The position numbers were made by a program, and so were the translations under genes. From a virus: a stretch of DNA of 26,215 bases. Below, piece by piece: positions 14,363 to 22,068 of this stretch. The stretch covers positions 1 to 26,215 of IMG/VR virus record IMGVR_UViG_3300034356_000430, one strand, 5' to 3'. Numbering within the stretch: position 1 is the stretch's first letter; every line of letters begins with the position of its first letter. Below the pieces are notes generated by a model. It had not been told where the DNA came from, did no database searches, and saw nothing but the letters and a program-made list of their open reading frames with translations.

Positions 14363-15883
14363 CTAAGAGTAGAACTGCGGGATAACTTGTTCTTCCATTC
14401 TAGCCGAAGCCCTGTCGTAAGCCATAAGTAAAGCGATAGCATTATCGACCTTCAGTTTCGGTTGTCTGTAATCCTTCGTGATTCTTGCGCCGCGAGCGTC
14501 CATTTTGAGAACGCAGTTATCTATGTGCCTTGAAAGCGACGGATCGCCATTATGTATAAATTTTACATTTTGGATAGCGTCGTAAAGTTTCGAAGTTGCG
14601 GGGACTGTTCGTTCGGGACTGTTCCGATACATTACGACGGGGATTCCTGATTCCTGCCAGAGAAGAAGCTCGTCGAACCAATAAGACGGGTCGCAAGCCA
14701 TTTCCTTTATGCGCGGAAACTTGTCTACGAAGTCAAGAAGCCAAGCGGTTACTTCGTCCTTCGATACTCTCCAAGAGTCGTCGTCTACCGCGAAGTTCTT
14801 CTCCCACGAAGCCGCTCGGACCACTCTGAAGGGTTGCCCTTCTTCTTTCGGCAAGATAACGGCCACGATCGAAGTCGAGTCATTATTCCAAGACCCGTCG
14901 AAGCCGAGAACATACTCGTCGTCTGGGGACATTTCGAAGTCCCGTTTCAGATTCTCCCAAGCGCCCGCAGGTAGCCAAGCCTGTTTCTGGCTAACCCACT
15001 GATTAAGACGTTTAGTTCGAAACTCGGCTTCAGGAGTGCGCCTAACTGTGCTCTCGAAATCCTGCTCGGAAACTAGATCGTTAAAACCTGGGTTTGCTTT
15101 GCGCCATTGAGCAGGGTCTTTATGGTCGCCTTCGGGGTCGGCTTCCCACCACGCCATAAAGAACGCTGGGTCTATCACTTCGCCGTTGATTATCTGTTTG
15201 CCGTAATTGTAAAGTTTGTAAGCAATAGAGTCTTCGCCCGTAGAATCTGTCTTAGTTCCTGCCGTGGTAATCGCTACTAATTGAGCCAGTTTGCCGCGGT
15301 TACCCAAACTTAAACTGAAAACGTCGAATAGGTCGCGGTTCTTATGCGCGTGGAGCTCGTCCATAATTACGCGCGAACAGTTCAAACCTTCTTTCGAGTA
15401 AGCTTCGGCAGAGACTACCTTGAAAACTGAGTTAGTCGAAGGGACGTAGATCGAGTCCTTATAGATTTGAACTAACTCGCTAAGTTCCGACGACTCGACC
15501 ATTCTCTTCGCTTCGTTGAAAACAATTCTGGCCTGTTCCTTCTCGGCGGCCACCGCGATAACTTCTCCACCGCCAATACCTTCACCGAGCAAACTGTAAA
15601 GACCGATAGCCGCAGAAGATAGAGCGCTTTTGCCGTTCTTCCTGGGCATACCGATTAGGCAAGTTTGATGAACTAAGCCGCCTTCAGAATCTCGCGCATA
15701 AACTCGGCGCAATAGTTCCTTCTGCCAGTCCCGAAGTCTGAGCGGTTGCCCCATAGCGCCCGCGATTCCGTCCTTACCGATAGACCCGAACGCTTCAGCG
15801 AACTCGGCGACGTAATTGCCGTCCCCAGCCTTTATCGCTTCTTCGCTAACCGCAGTAACCCAAGCGGGCGGCCAACTACTCAC
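14363..15883 (-). CDS. terL: Terminase large subunit
   Basis: The preferred start is GTG (15883), 9 bases after AGGA and overlapping the small terminase stop by 8 nt, giving 506 aa; a TTG ten codons earlier (15913) is the alternative. The ATPase domain has Walker A GMPRKNGKS (about 79-86) and Walker B VIMDE (about 172-176), with ITTAGT as coupling motif (about 205). The RNase H-like nuclease has Asp in LGFDGS (about 329), MACDPS (about 398) and KVDNAIAL (about 480). The enzyme cuts the concatemer and pumps DNA into the prohead at the portal. The HNH gene upstream is in line with cos-type packaging. Confidence 0.95.
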   Translation of the reverse strand: MSSWPPAWVTAVSEEAIKAGDGNYVAEFAEAFGSIGKDGIAGAMGQPLRLRDWQKELLRRVYARDSEGGLVHQTCLIGMPRKNGKSALSSAAIGLYSLLGEGIGGGEVIAVAAEKEQARIVFNEAKRMVESSELSELVQIYKDSIYVPSTNSVFKVVSAEAYSKEGLNCSRVIMDELHAHKNRDLFDVFSLSLGNRGKLAQLVAITTAGTKTDSTGEDSIAYKLYNYGKQIINGEVIDPAFFMAWWEADPEGDHKDPAQWRKANPGFNDLVSEQDFESTVRRTPEAEFRTKRLNQWVSQKQAWLPAGAWENLKRDFEMSPDDEYVLGFDGSWNNDSTSIVAVILPKEEGQPFRVVRAASWEKNFAVDDDSWRVSKDEVTAWLLDFVDKFPRIKEMACDPSYWFDELLLWQESGIPVVMYRNSPERTVPATSKLYDAIQNVKFIHNGDPSLSRHIDNCVLKMDARGARITKDYRQPKLKVDNAIALLMAYDRASARMEEQVIPQFYS

Positions 15884-16328
15884 GTTGCGATTTCCTAGCC
15901 AATAACTCTTCAAGCTTTGTCTGCTTCTTTACTTCGGCAACTCCAAGGCGGCTTCTATCAGTAGGACTAAACCCAAGCAAAGAAAGATTATCCACGATAG
16001 CCCGCTCCAACATACGAAGGGCTTTACGATCTTCGTTCTCGCCTTCAGCCAGAACCTTCTCCCTAAGCCAAACCCGTTCGTCCATTTGCTCGCAAACAAT
16101 AAGCAAAAGGTCTACGTCCGTCGAAGGACTAATCCAAGAATGACCCATAGACCAAACCCGATCCCAAAGTTCTAGGCCAGCGCCGAGCAGTTCGCGGCTG
16201 GGTTCGGGAACAGCCGAAACCGCGGGCAAAAGAATAACCGAACTCTTATCGGGTAAAGCCCGTTTACCGGGGTTGCCAGTGGCCCGCTTTAGCTCGATCG
16301 GCTTAGGCGGTCTGCCCATAGTCGCCAT
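15876..16328 (-). CDS. terS: Terminase small subunit, P27 family
   Basis: A protein of 150 aa if the start is ATG at 16328 (AAGGG nine bases upstream); a third Met begins MGRPPKPIELKRATGNPGKR. That pattern, G-R-P-P-K-P followed by G-N-P-G-K-R, is the N-terminal signature of P27-type small terminases. The rest is helical (LEWDRV-like core ELWDRVWSMG, and DVDLLLIVCEQMDERVWLRE), with a C-terminal Lys/Arg-rich helix. It recognises the packaging site and stimulates the large subunit. It overlaps the large subunit start. Confidence 0.9.
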   Translation of the reverse strand: MATMGRPPKPIELKRATGNPGKRALPDKSSVILLPAVSAVPEPSRELLGAGLELWDRVWSMGHSWISPSTDVDLLLIVCEQMDERVWLREKVLAEGENEDRKALRMLERAIVDNLSLLGFSPTDRSRLGVAEVKKQTKLEELLARKSQRE

Positions 16329-16439
16329 AATCAAAAGCCCTTCCCACGCGTAGGTTCATACCAAAACAGTAGCAGACCAAACTCTGACTTTCGCGGATAG
16401 ACGAAACGAAGGGAGTTCGGGGTAAAGATTATGGGCGAT

Positions 16440-16500
16440 ATGTAGGTTTGACCCGCCCCCCGTGGTCTACGGGTGGGGCTAGGCTGGGGTTCTGCGGGGT
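16440..16500. other. GC-rich gap with hairpin, possible cos/packaging site
   Basis: The 170-nt gap between small terminase and HNH genes has no ORF. Its HNH-side third is strikingly G/C-biased by strand (runs of C and G around CCCGCCCCCCGTGG and GGGTGGGGC) and holds a hairpin CCCGT/ACGGG with loop AGACC plus two outer pairs. In HK97-like phages with an HNH next to terminase the cos site lies near these genes. The location is suggestive only; no ends can be seen in this window. Confidence 0.25.
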
Positions 16501-16833
16501 TTAGAGCGGTTTTGAGCCACGTTTAGCGTTACAGGCTCGGTGCGCGGCGGCTAACTGGTCTAGGGCTGTAACGGGCGTTGAAGGGGTTAGGTGGTCGGCT
16601 TCGATTTGGTCGCCCAGTTGGAAGGGTTTGCCGCATAGGTGGCAGACTACGGCCGTATCTCTAACGATCTTGGCTAGGCGAGAGTAAGCGCCGCTATACT
16701 GGCCCGTCTCTCTCTTTCTTCTGCCCCTTCGCGCGTTACGCTCGGCTTCAACCTTATACGCGTGCTCTATACAACGACTCCCGTTAGTGGAGAGTCTGCC
16801 GCAGGTTAGACAGGGTTCGGGTAGGGGTGGCAT
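16501..16833 (-). CDS. HNH endonuclease (packaging-associated)
   Basis: A 110-aa protein with an N-terminal zinc knuckle (C8, C11, C21), an Arg-rich linker (residues 32-41) and a C-terminal HNH core: CHLC (64-67), the metal-binding EADHLTP (Asp80, His81) and AAAHRACNAKRG (His98, Cys101, Asn102). HNH proteins beside small terminase genes are known to work with terminase in cutting cos ends in HK97-type phages. The gene lies directly upstream of the GC-rich gap and terminase genes, which supports that role over that of a homing endonuclease. Confidence 0.9.
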   Translation of the reverse strand: MPPLPEPCLTCGRLSTNGSRCIEHAYKVEAERNARRGRRKRETGQYSGAYSRLAKIVRDTAVVCHLCGKPFQLGDQIEADHLTPSTPVTALDQLAAAHRACNAKRGSKPL

Positions 16834-16850
16834 AGTAGGTATCTTTTCTT

Positions 16851-17033
16851 TTATTGTTTGTTTCGGTCTGTCGAGTAGAACCCAGACCCCTTGAAGGATA
16901 CTGCTACCCCAGCGATTACTTGTCGCAGGGGTTTAGAACATTCGGGACATTCTTTAGGTTCGTTGTCGTCGAAGATAGATCGTAACTGTTGGAGCTTGTG
17001 CCCGTCGTCGCAGACATACTCGTAGAGTGGCAT
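16851..17033 (-). CDS. FmdB-like zinc ribbon protein
   Basis: A 60-aa protein beginning MPLYEYVCDDGHKLQQLRSI. The start Y-E-Y-x-C and the end SFKGSGFYSTDRN are the FmdB zinc-ribbon signature. The second knuckle is complete (CPEC, residues 29-32), but the first has lost a Cys: C8-DD-G-H12 in place of C-x-x-C-G-H, so His12 may serve as ligand. FmdB proteins are thought to be regulatory, and phage copies are common near terminase genes; their function is not known. ATG overlaps the 36-aa gene stop (TAATG). Confidence 0.85.
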   Translation of the reverse strand: MPLYEYVCDDGHKLQQLRSIFDDNEPKECPECSKPLRQVIAGVAVSFKGSGFYSTDRNKQ

Positions 17034-17143
17034 TAGTTCATTCTCTTACCGCAGGGGCAGACTGCTACGAAGTCCGCGAGCGCGACGCTTATAGTCTGGG
17101 TTCGCTGGGTGTTACAGTCTGGGCAGGTGAGATCGACGACCAT
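17033..17143 (-). CDS. 36-aa zinc-ribbon miniprotein
   Basis: A very short gene found in a gap: ATG 17143 overlaps the upstream stop and TAA at 17033-17035 overlaps the FmdB start (TAATG at both ends). The product begins MVVDLTCPDCNTQRTQTISV and ends FVAVCPCGKRMN. CPDC and CPC are a two-knuckle zinc-binding pattern. Exact coupling at both ends argues that it is real. A regulatory or structural role cannot be chosen. Confidence 0.75.
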   Translation of the reverse strand: MVVDLTCPDCNTQRTQTISVALADFVAVCPCGKRMN

Positions 17144-17418
17144 TACTTGCTCTCTCCCTTGATAAGAGCAATAGCCAAGCGGAAACCGATAGCGACTTCG
17201 GCATAGGCGGGCCAGTTCTTATCGTCCGACTTTAGCCATTCGTAATACTGTTCATTGTCGAAGTCTGTTAGTAGTTTCACGATTCGCTCTATCTCTATCT
17301 CTGCGCCTTTGGCTATGCCCATTTGATACATCTTTGGCAAAGGTGGCAACGTTGCCGAGCGAGTTTGACGATCAAGCTTCTTAGGCTTCTTACTGCCAAC
17401 CGCTACATTCTTACCCAT
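17143..17418 (-). CDS. Hypothetical protein, 91 aa
   Basis: Not recognised. ATG at 17418 is 2 bases after the stop of the 39-aa gene. The first 28 residues are basic and Pro-rich (KKPKKLDRQTRS, TLPPLPKMYQMG); the rest is one helical domain with GAEIEIERIVKLLTDFDNEQ, an aromatic segment YYEWLKSDDKNWPAYAEVA and a final helix FRLAIALIKGE. The GxE-IERI-LL pattern is like that in other small proteins of this window (21865-22068, 22061-22456). No enzymatic motif seen. Confidence 0.75.
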   Translation of the reverse strand: MGKNVAVGSKKPKKLDRQTRSATLPPLPKMYQMGIAKGAEIEIERIVKLLTDFDNEQYYEWLKSDDKNWPAYAEVAIGFRLAIALIKGESK

Positions 17419-17538
17419 TTATTTCCCCTTTATCTCTAGCAGAATCTCTCGCAAGATAGCCGCTTCACGCGTAGCCCCATACTCTAGACACATCTGATAG
17501 TGCCTAACGATTATTAGGGTTATTTCTTGAGCGGTCAA
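17419..17538 (-). CDS. Small hypothetical protein, 39 aa, TTG start
   Basis: The gap after the methyltransferase holds a 39-codon frame from TTG at 17538, which overlaps the methyltransferase TGA by two bases, to TAA at 17419-17421. The product reads (M)TAQEITLIIVRHYQMCLEY and ends REILLEIKGK: a single helical unit. It has codon use like its neighbours and tight spacing on both sides. The non-ATG start lowers confidence. Confidence 0.55.
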   Translation of the reverse strand: MTAQEITLIIVRHYQMCLEYGATREAAILREILLEIKGK

Positions 17539-18629
17539 AATAGAGTCCCTGATTCTTCTTCTTTAGTTTGTTTGTAGGTCAATTCGGCGTGGTCCAGTCT
17601 GCCCTTGATTATTGGTAGATACTCTGCGGTTAGTTCTATCCCTATGAACTTGTAGCCATTGAGTAGCGCGGCTTTCCCAGTTGAGCCTGAGCCTGTAAAC
17701 GGGTCTAGGATAGTCGAACCTTCTGGGGCTACTAACTTGATTAGGTAAGTCATTAGGCTAGTGGGCTTTACTGTAGGGTGCGGGTTTGATTCGACCCCTT
17801 CGTTACGATCGCTCTTACTTGCTCTAGCCACATAGAAGAATCGAGAAGCCCCGCCTTCGTCGCCATAGTTGATACTAAGAGTCCCCGCTACTTGTCCCGC
17901 CTGATAACTTGTCTGCCCGAAACTATCGGTATTGCGCGTATAGGTAGAAGGGCTTTTACTTTGTCCGCTTTGTTCGTCTAATATCTTCGCGGCTTCTTCG
18001 TCAAGAATCACGTTCGCTGGCCAACGACCAAGATCGCTACCCGCAACCCACCCGTCATTAGAGTAGTTCGCGGCAAACCCACTAGAGCCTTTAGCGCCGC
18101 CGCCGAAATTATCTGTAGTTTTTATACGGGTTGCGTCTATGTTTAGACCGCCAACTCCCCAAGTCAAAACATTATTCGCAACAGTCCCGTCTAAAGGCTT
18201 CCGAGCCAAAACTATAGGTTCGACTGTTGGCTTTAGGGCTGTTCCCCAACCCGTCCACTTATCCGAGTTATCGCCCGTCGCCTTATCTATCGCTTTGCTA
18301 ACGTCCATAGACTTCGGAAATGTCTTATTGCTAATCCAAGAAACCATATCCCGAATCTCGAAACCCGAATCTTCGATCGCCACGACCATTCGGTGATAAG
18401 TCCGCGACCCGCTAAAGGCTAGCAAGTGTCCGCCGGGTTTCAACACTCTTAGGCACTCGCGCCAAAGCTCAACCGAATAAGCAATACCGCTAGAGTCCCA
18501 ACTCTTACCCATAAAGCCAAGTTCATACGGCGGATCGGTAACGATAGCGTCTACCGAGTTATCGGGCAGAGTAGGCAGAACGTCAAGATTAGAACCTTGA
18601 AAGACTTTATAGTTCTCAGATTCCAGCAC
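17535..18629 (-). CDS. DNA methyltransferase (N4-cytosine or N6-adenine), beta type
   Basis: A 364-aa protein from GTG at 18629, overlapping the zinc protein by 14 nt. The catalytic TDPPY (residues 31-35) comes first, followed by GFMGKSWDSSGI, ELWRECLRVLKPGGHLLAFSGSR split over the motif IV-VI core, a variable target-recognition middle (about 110-260), and the SAM-binding FTGSGSTGKAALL (from about residue 311). Catalytic motif before FxGxG is the beta-class order. No restriction enzyme is visible nearby, so this is an orphan enzyme that likely protects phage DNA or marks it. Target base and site cannot be told. Confidence 0.93.
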   Translation of the reverse strand: MLESENYKVFQGSNLDVLPTLPDNSVDAIVTDPPYELGFMGKSWDSSGIAYSVELWRECLRVLKPGGHLLAFSGSRTYHRMVVAIEDSGFEIRDMVSWISNKTFPKSMDVSKAIDKATGDNSDKWTGWGTALKPTVEPIVLARKPLDGTVANNVLTWGVGGLNIDATRIKTTDNFGGGAKGSSGFAANYSNDGWVAGSDLGRWPANVILDEEAAKILDEQSGQSKSPSTYTRNTDSFGQTSYQAGQVAGTLSINYGDEGGASRFFYVARASKSDRNEGVESNPHPTVKPTSLMTYLIKLVAPEGSTILDPFTGSGSTGKAALLNGYKFIGIELTAEYLPIIKGRLDHAELTYKQTKEEESGTLF

Positions 18630-18888
18630 TTCTTCTGCTTCTTTCTAATCGGTTGAGTCGAAGATAATGTTTAGCGCAAAGCTCTCGCGCCTTCATAGGG
18701 AGATCACAGGTCGGAACTCCGCAGGTAGTATGCTTCACGCCCACTTGCTTAGTCCGAGTCTGGGCAATAAGGATAGCACCCATAGAAGTTTTGACTATAA
18801 GGCCCGCTTCTTTTCTTTCCCTATAGTTTGCTAGGTAGTGTTTAGCGCAAAGCCCTTTAGCCTTTACGGGCAGACCGCAGAAGCACAT
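18616..18888 (-). CDS. Duplicated zinc-finger protein
   Basis: A 90-aa protein made of two copies of one short zinc motif. Copy one is C2, C4, C14, H17 (LPVKAKGLCAKHYL); copy two is C56, C61, C71, H74 (LPMKARELCAKHYL). A basic helix follows each (YRERKEAG; RLERSRRS). Motifs of the form G-L-C-x-K-H-Y are found in many phage HNH-associated and DNA-binding zinc domains. Likely a small nucleic-acid-binding protein coupled to the methyltransferase. No nuclease residues seen. Confidence 0.8.
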   Translation of the reverse strand: MCFCGLPVKAKGLCAKHYLANYRERKEAGLIVKTSMGAILIAQTRTKQVGVKHTTCGVPTCDLPMKARELCAKHYLRLNRLERSRRSAGI

Positions 18889-18915
18889 TTGAAACCCTTT
18901 CGTAGAGTAGATAGT

Positions 18916-20067
18916 TTACAGTTTGAGAACTGTTCCTGTGAACTCGGTTGCCTGTTCAAGAACGAAGCAGACTAAACCGGGCTGACTATCTTCTCCGCTG
19001 GTCAGTCGATACCAGTCTGACCCGTTATCTAATGTTGAAGCGAGAATCCAAAAGCGACTAGATCCGCGCTCGGTAGAAGCCATTTCTTGGACCCGGAGAT
19101 GATGAAAATGCCCGGTGGCTAAGATAGTTGCCGCTGAAATAGGCTGATTTCCGAAGGCTTGTGCTTTCCACCAATTCGGGATTCCTTCTGGGCGGTTTGC
19201 TTGGTGGCCGTGGGCCAGACCTAAGCGGTGGAACTTGTCGCCGAATACGTCCACGATTAGGGATTCGTCGTCGCGGTTAGGTTCAAGGAACTTTATTCCG
19301 AGCCCCACTTCGTTAGAGAGCCGCGCGAGAGTGCGTCCGATATGGACGGCCCAATCGTCCGTCGGAGTGCCTACCCGTTGCTTACTGACCCGCCATTGGC
19401 AGTGATTAGACCCCACCGAAGCGTAAGTAATTTCAGGCACTAGACCCGCTAACTGCTTCAGTGTTTCCCAAGCAAGAGTCGTCGCAAGATCTACCTGCGC
19501 CATTAGAGACAAATCGTTTGACTGTAACTGCGCTAGATTCGCGGCGTTCCCAAAGTTCTCGATAGTGTCGCCCACGTCGCAAAAGACCACGCGAGTAATC
19601 TTCTCGCGCTTCACTACCGCTAAAAGAGCTTCTATCTTTTCGTGAACCCTAACGATAAGTTCTTCAGTTCCGCCCCTGCTAGCCACTTTGCCAACCTGGA
19701 GATCTGACCATAGAACCACTAGGGCTTTACTGCCCGCTTCAGTCTTAGGTTTCTTTATCTTTGTTTTCTTTGCTTGCGAGTATAGAAGCGGCAAGTCAAT
19801 AGAAGCGTTTACTTTGCGGAATCGGAAGCGATAAGCAGTGAGCCATTCCCCGTCGTATCTTTGCCACCTGCTAGTTCTGGGTTCTCCGACGATCTCGATT
19901 TCGGCTGGGTCAAACCCTGCTTCGAGAAGGAACTGGTCGAAGTTAGGTTTATCTTCTACCCCGTAGCCGTTAGTAGTCGCTTCGCCTTCTGACCCGTTGA
20001 ACTCGACCGCAGGTTTCCAGCCAACAGGTGCGTCAATCTTCGGCGCGGGCTTCAGGTTCTCAAGCAT
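18916..20067 (-). CDS. Calcineurin-like metallophosphoesterase
   Basis: A 383-aa protein. After an N-terminal region of about 110 residues, which may bind DNA or a partner, come the metal-binding motifs in order: WSDLQ (120-124), GDTIEN (166-171), GSNHCQW (219-225, the GNH motif), AHGH (285-288) and TGHFHH (318-323). The set is complete for a two-metal phosphoesterase related to SbcD/Mre11-type enzymes. In actinobacteriophages this gene is typically paired with a small HTH protein as here; the ATG overlaps the HTH gene by 8 nt. DNA processing is likely; the substrate is not known. Confidence 0.9.
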   Translation of the reverse strand: MLENLKPAPKIDAPVGWKPAVEFNGSEGEATTNGYGVEDKPNFDQFLLEAGFDPAEIEIVGEPRTSRWQRYDGEWLTAYRFRFRKVNASIDLPLLYSQAKKTKIKKPKTEAGSKALVVLWSDLQVGKVASRGGTEELIVRVHEKIEALLAVVKREKITRVVFCDVGDTIENFGNAANLAQLQSNDLSLMAQVDLATTLAWETLKQLAGLVPEITYASVGSNHCQWRVSKQRVGTPTDDWAVHIGRTLARLSNEVGLGIKFLEPNRDDESLIVDVFGDKFHRLGLAHGHQANRPEGIPNWWKAQAFGNQPISAATILATGHFHHLRVQEMASTERGSSRFWILASTLDNGSDWYRLTSGEDSQPGLVCFVLEQATEFTGTVLKL

Positions 20068-20284
20068 TACAACCGCATAGGTTCTTGCGGTGGCGCTCGA
20101 TAACTGTTCTAGAAAGTTTCAGACCCCTACTCGCAAGCTCGGATACTAGGGCGTTAGTAGACCAGCGTAGATCGACTACCGCGTCAAGAAGAATCGCTTT
20201 ATCTTCTTTCGATAGTTCGTTAGCCAACTTCAAAACTAAGCAAGCGTGTTTCGGTGGCGGCGTTAGCCCGCTGAGAATACTCAT
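20060..20284 (-). CDS. Small HTH DNA-binding protein
   Basis: A 74-aa protein. Residues 24-70 form a three-helix HTH: LSKEDKAILLDAVVDLRWS, TNALVSELASRGLKLSRTVI and E-R-H-R-K. The pattern is like the small DNA-binding proteins that precede phage metallophosphoesterase genes, and also like the N-terminal domain of some small terminases. It overlaps the phosphoesterase start by 8 nt. Probably guides the enzyme to DNA or regulates this operon; inference. Confidence 0.8.
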   Translation of the reverse strand: MSILSGLTPPPKHACLVLKLANELSKEDKAILLDAVVDLRWSTNALVSELASRGLKLSRTVIERHRKNLCGCNA

Positions 20285-20288
20285 AGTT

Positions 20289-20492
20289 TCAGTCTATCGT
20301 CAAGTTATTAGAGAAGTCGTCTAGCAACGCGGCCGAAAGATTCACCGCAAGAGTCTTAGGGTTCTTCTTCTTCGACTGCTTCTTCAACCACTCCGCAAGA
20401 TACGGGCGTATCGCTTCGAGATCGTCGGACCAAATCAAGCGAGCTTCAAGAAGTAAAGCGGCTTCAAGGACTAGCTGTTGGCGGCGGTTCAC
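20289..20492 (-). CDS. Hypothetical helical protein, 67 aa
   Basis: Not recognised. It starts at GTG (20492), sharing a GTGA overlap with the gene before it, and ends 5 bases before the HTH gene. The sequence is helical throughout: RRQQLVLEAALLLEARLIWS, DDLEAIRPYLAEWLKKQSKK and LAVNLSAALLDDFSNN. Basic in the middle, acidic at the end. Operon position is the only clue. Confidence 0.7.
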   Translation of the reverse strand: MNRRQQLVLEAALLLEARLIWSDDLEAIRPYLAEWLKKQSKKKNPKTLAVNLSAALLDDFSNNLTID

Positions 20493-20737
20493 TTCTTATT
20501 TTCTTTCTCAATAATTGTTTGAGCGTTCTTATGAGCCCTAACCGCTTTTGAATCTCTAGCGCCTTCGAAGTAGCGCCCAGCGTGAAACATTATATTATCC
20601 CTAACCCTGTTATCGACCTTTGCTAGTTGCGGGGCGCGGTCGGCCTTGCGGGTGGCTGGGTGAAGCCACGTCTGATCGTGGCGCTCGGCTTCTAGGCTTA
20701 ATAGCCAGTTACGGGTTTCTTCTTCGGTCTTAGGCAT
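20489..20737 (-). CDS. Hypothetical protein, 82 aa
   Basis: The start is taken as ATG at 20737, with GGAG nine bases upstream and an 8-nt overlap with the ABC-GNAT stop (ATGCCTAA); a TTG five codons earlier is less likely. The product opens MPKTEEETRNWLLSLEAERH and has a charged middle with TWLHPATRKADRAPQLAKVD, an aromatic MFHAGRYFEGAR segment and a Lys/Glu-rich end. Not recognised; likely a nucleic-acid or protein-binding accessory protein. Confidence 0.72.
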   Translation of the reverse strand: MPKTEEETRNWLLSLEAERHDQTWLHPATRKADRAPQLAKVDNRVRDNIMFHAGRYFEGARDSKAVRAHKNAQTIIEKENKK

Positions 20738-21872
20738 TAGTTTTATCTCCAATCAGTTTGAATTCGTGGCTATAGGTAAATCGTTTAGGGTTTATTATCC
20801 AACTGCTAAATCTTTCTGGCCTTTGCTTTCTTATCTCGTCGGATACTGAATCAAGCCGATACTTCCTGTTCTTGCTTGTGGGTTTCCACTCCAAGCTTCG
20901 TTCTCTGTATTCTCCTAATCTTGGGTGGGCAGTCTTAGCAAAGAATCGGTTACCACGCGCAACATAGGCATTTGCTACAAAGTCTGCGAGCCTTGGACCA
21001 ATTCCTAAGCCTTGGTAATCGGGGTGGGTAACTAATCGGTGTCCCCGAAAAGCGTTATTGACTGTTCCGCTGGGGTAACTAATGACTGCGTAGAACCCTG
21101 CGGGTTGCTCTCCGACGACTGCGACGAAACATCTAGCGAACGGAGAAAGACTCGATTTGAGATAGTGGTGTTTAGCGTAAAACTCCCAAAAGGTCGCGGA
21201 TACTTCGTATACTTCTGCCACCATAGGTTCGAGCCGAAGACACTCCCGCGGATAAAGGACATACATTCCTGCGTCTGTATCTATAATCCAGTCTGGCTGA
21301 AGATAAGGCAGGATATCTCTATGGCAAGTAGCGATAACTAGGCCAGTCAGCTCTTCGCTCTTTATATGTTTGTGAAGTGATTTGCTCGCCGCTATTGCTA
21401 TGTTCCGATCCACTACCGAAGTATATTCGTCGATAACTAAGTTGCTTTGTAGGTTTACCGCTAAGTCTGCTCGGAACTTCTCGCCATTTGATAGGACTTT
21501 GTAAGGCTTTAGCCAAGTGGGAATTGAAGTTAGGCCAACTGCGTAAAGTTGCTTCTGGGCCGTAGTGGGGTCTGCGAAGTGATCTATTATCGCGGAGTCG
21601 TCCCAGACGTGCCCTTTTACTTCTCCAAACTGCTTTAGGAGAGTGCTCTTTCCCGTTCCACTAGCGCCCACGATTACGCCAAGACCAAAGGTTCTAGGTA
21701 GCGGCGGAAGTTTATACGGGGTGAAACTTGTAGTCCCGTCTGTTTCGTAGTCGAAGTTCTTTATAGCTTCTAGGGCCAGATCCGTAACTACGACCTTAGA
21801 AGTTAGGGGTTCTGATTCTTTATCTAGGGTTAGCCAAGAATCGGGGATAGTAAGTTCTTCGGTATTAGACAT
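20730..21872 (-). CDS. ABC-type ATPase fused to GNAT (Mom-like) acyltransferase
   Basis: A 380-aa fusion. Residues 60-200 form an ABC ATPase: Walker A GASGTGKST (69-77), signature LSNGEKFR (127-134), Walker B LVIDEYTSVVD (145-155) and switch His184 in ATCHRD. From about 220 a GNAT domain follows: YAKHHYLKSSLSPFARCFVA, GFYAVISYPSG, HRLVTHPDYQGLGIGPRLAD with the acyl-CoA loop QGLGIG (287-292), then TAHPRLG and LEWKPTSKN. Mom of phage Mu, which modifies adenine in DNA, belongs to the GNAT fold, and related GNAT domains occur in phages. A role in DNA base modification is therefore plausible but not proven; protein acylation is an alternative. The two domains are intact. Confidence 0.85.
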   Translation of the reverse strand: MSNTEELTIPDSWLTLDKESEPLTSKVVVTDLALEAIKNFDYETDGTTSFTPYKLPPLPRTFGLGVIVGASGTGKSTLLKQFGEVKGHVWDDSAIIDHFADPTTAQKQLYAVGLTSIPTWLKPYKVLSNGEKFRADLAVNLQSNLVIDEYTSVVDRNIAIAASKSLHKHIKSEELTGLVIATCHRDILPYLQPDWIIDTDAGMYVLYPRECLRLEPMVAEVYEVSATFWEFYAKHHYLKSSLSPFARCFVAVVGEQPAGFYAVISYPSGTVNNAFRGHRLVTHPDYQGLGIGPRLADFVANAYVARGNRFFAKTAHPRLGEYRERSLEWKPTSKNRKYRLDSVSDEIRKQRPERFSSWIINPKRFTYSHEFKLIGDKTNA

Positions 21873-22068
21873 TCTTAGTTCCCTTCAGAATGGCGATAAT
21901 CGCGTTTATGTTGGCGGTCTGAGATAGGTTCTTCTCTTGCGCCTGTTTACGAAGGTGAGTTAGGAGCTCGAACATTCGTTGCCGCTCTTCCCTACGTCCG
22001 TCGATAAGCCCAGCGTCGTAGGCGGCTTCTTCCCCTTCGGTTGCTAGCCGATCGTTAGGGTTAGGCAT
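21865..22068 (-). CDS. Hypothetical protein with GxxxERxR motif, 67 aa
   Basis: The start is ATG at 22068, which overlaps the previous gene by 8 nt (a longer frame exists upstream in another gene and is a shadow). The product MPNPNDRLATEGEEAAYDAG continues LIDGRREERQRMFELLTHL and ends NAIIAILKGTKNV. The G-R-x-E-E-R-Q-R-x-x-x-L-L helix is the same motif as in the 131-aa neighbour. Unknown function; overlaps the ABC-GNAT start by 8 nt. Confidence 0.75.
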   Translation of the reverse strand: MPNPNDRLATEGEEAAYDAGLIDGRREERQRMFELLTHLRKQAQEKNLSQTANINAIIAILKGTKNV

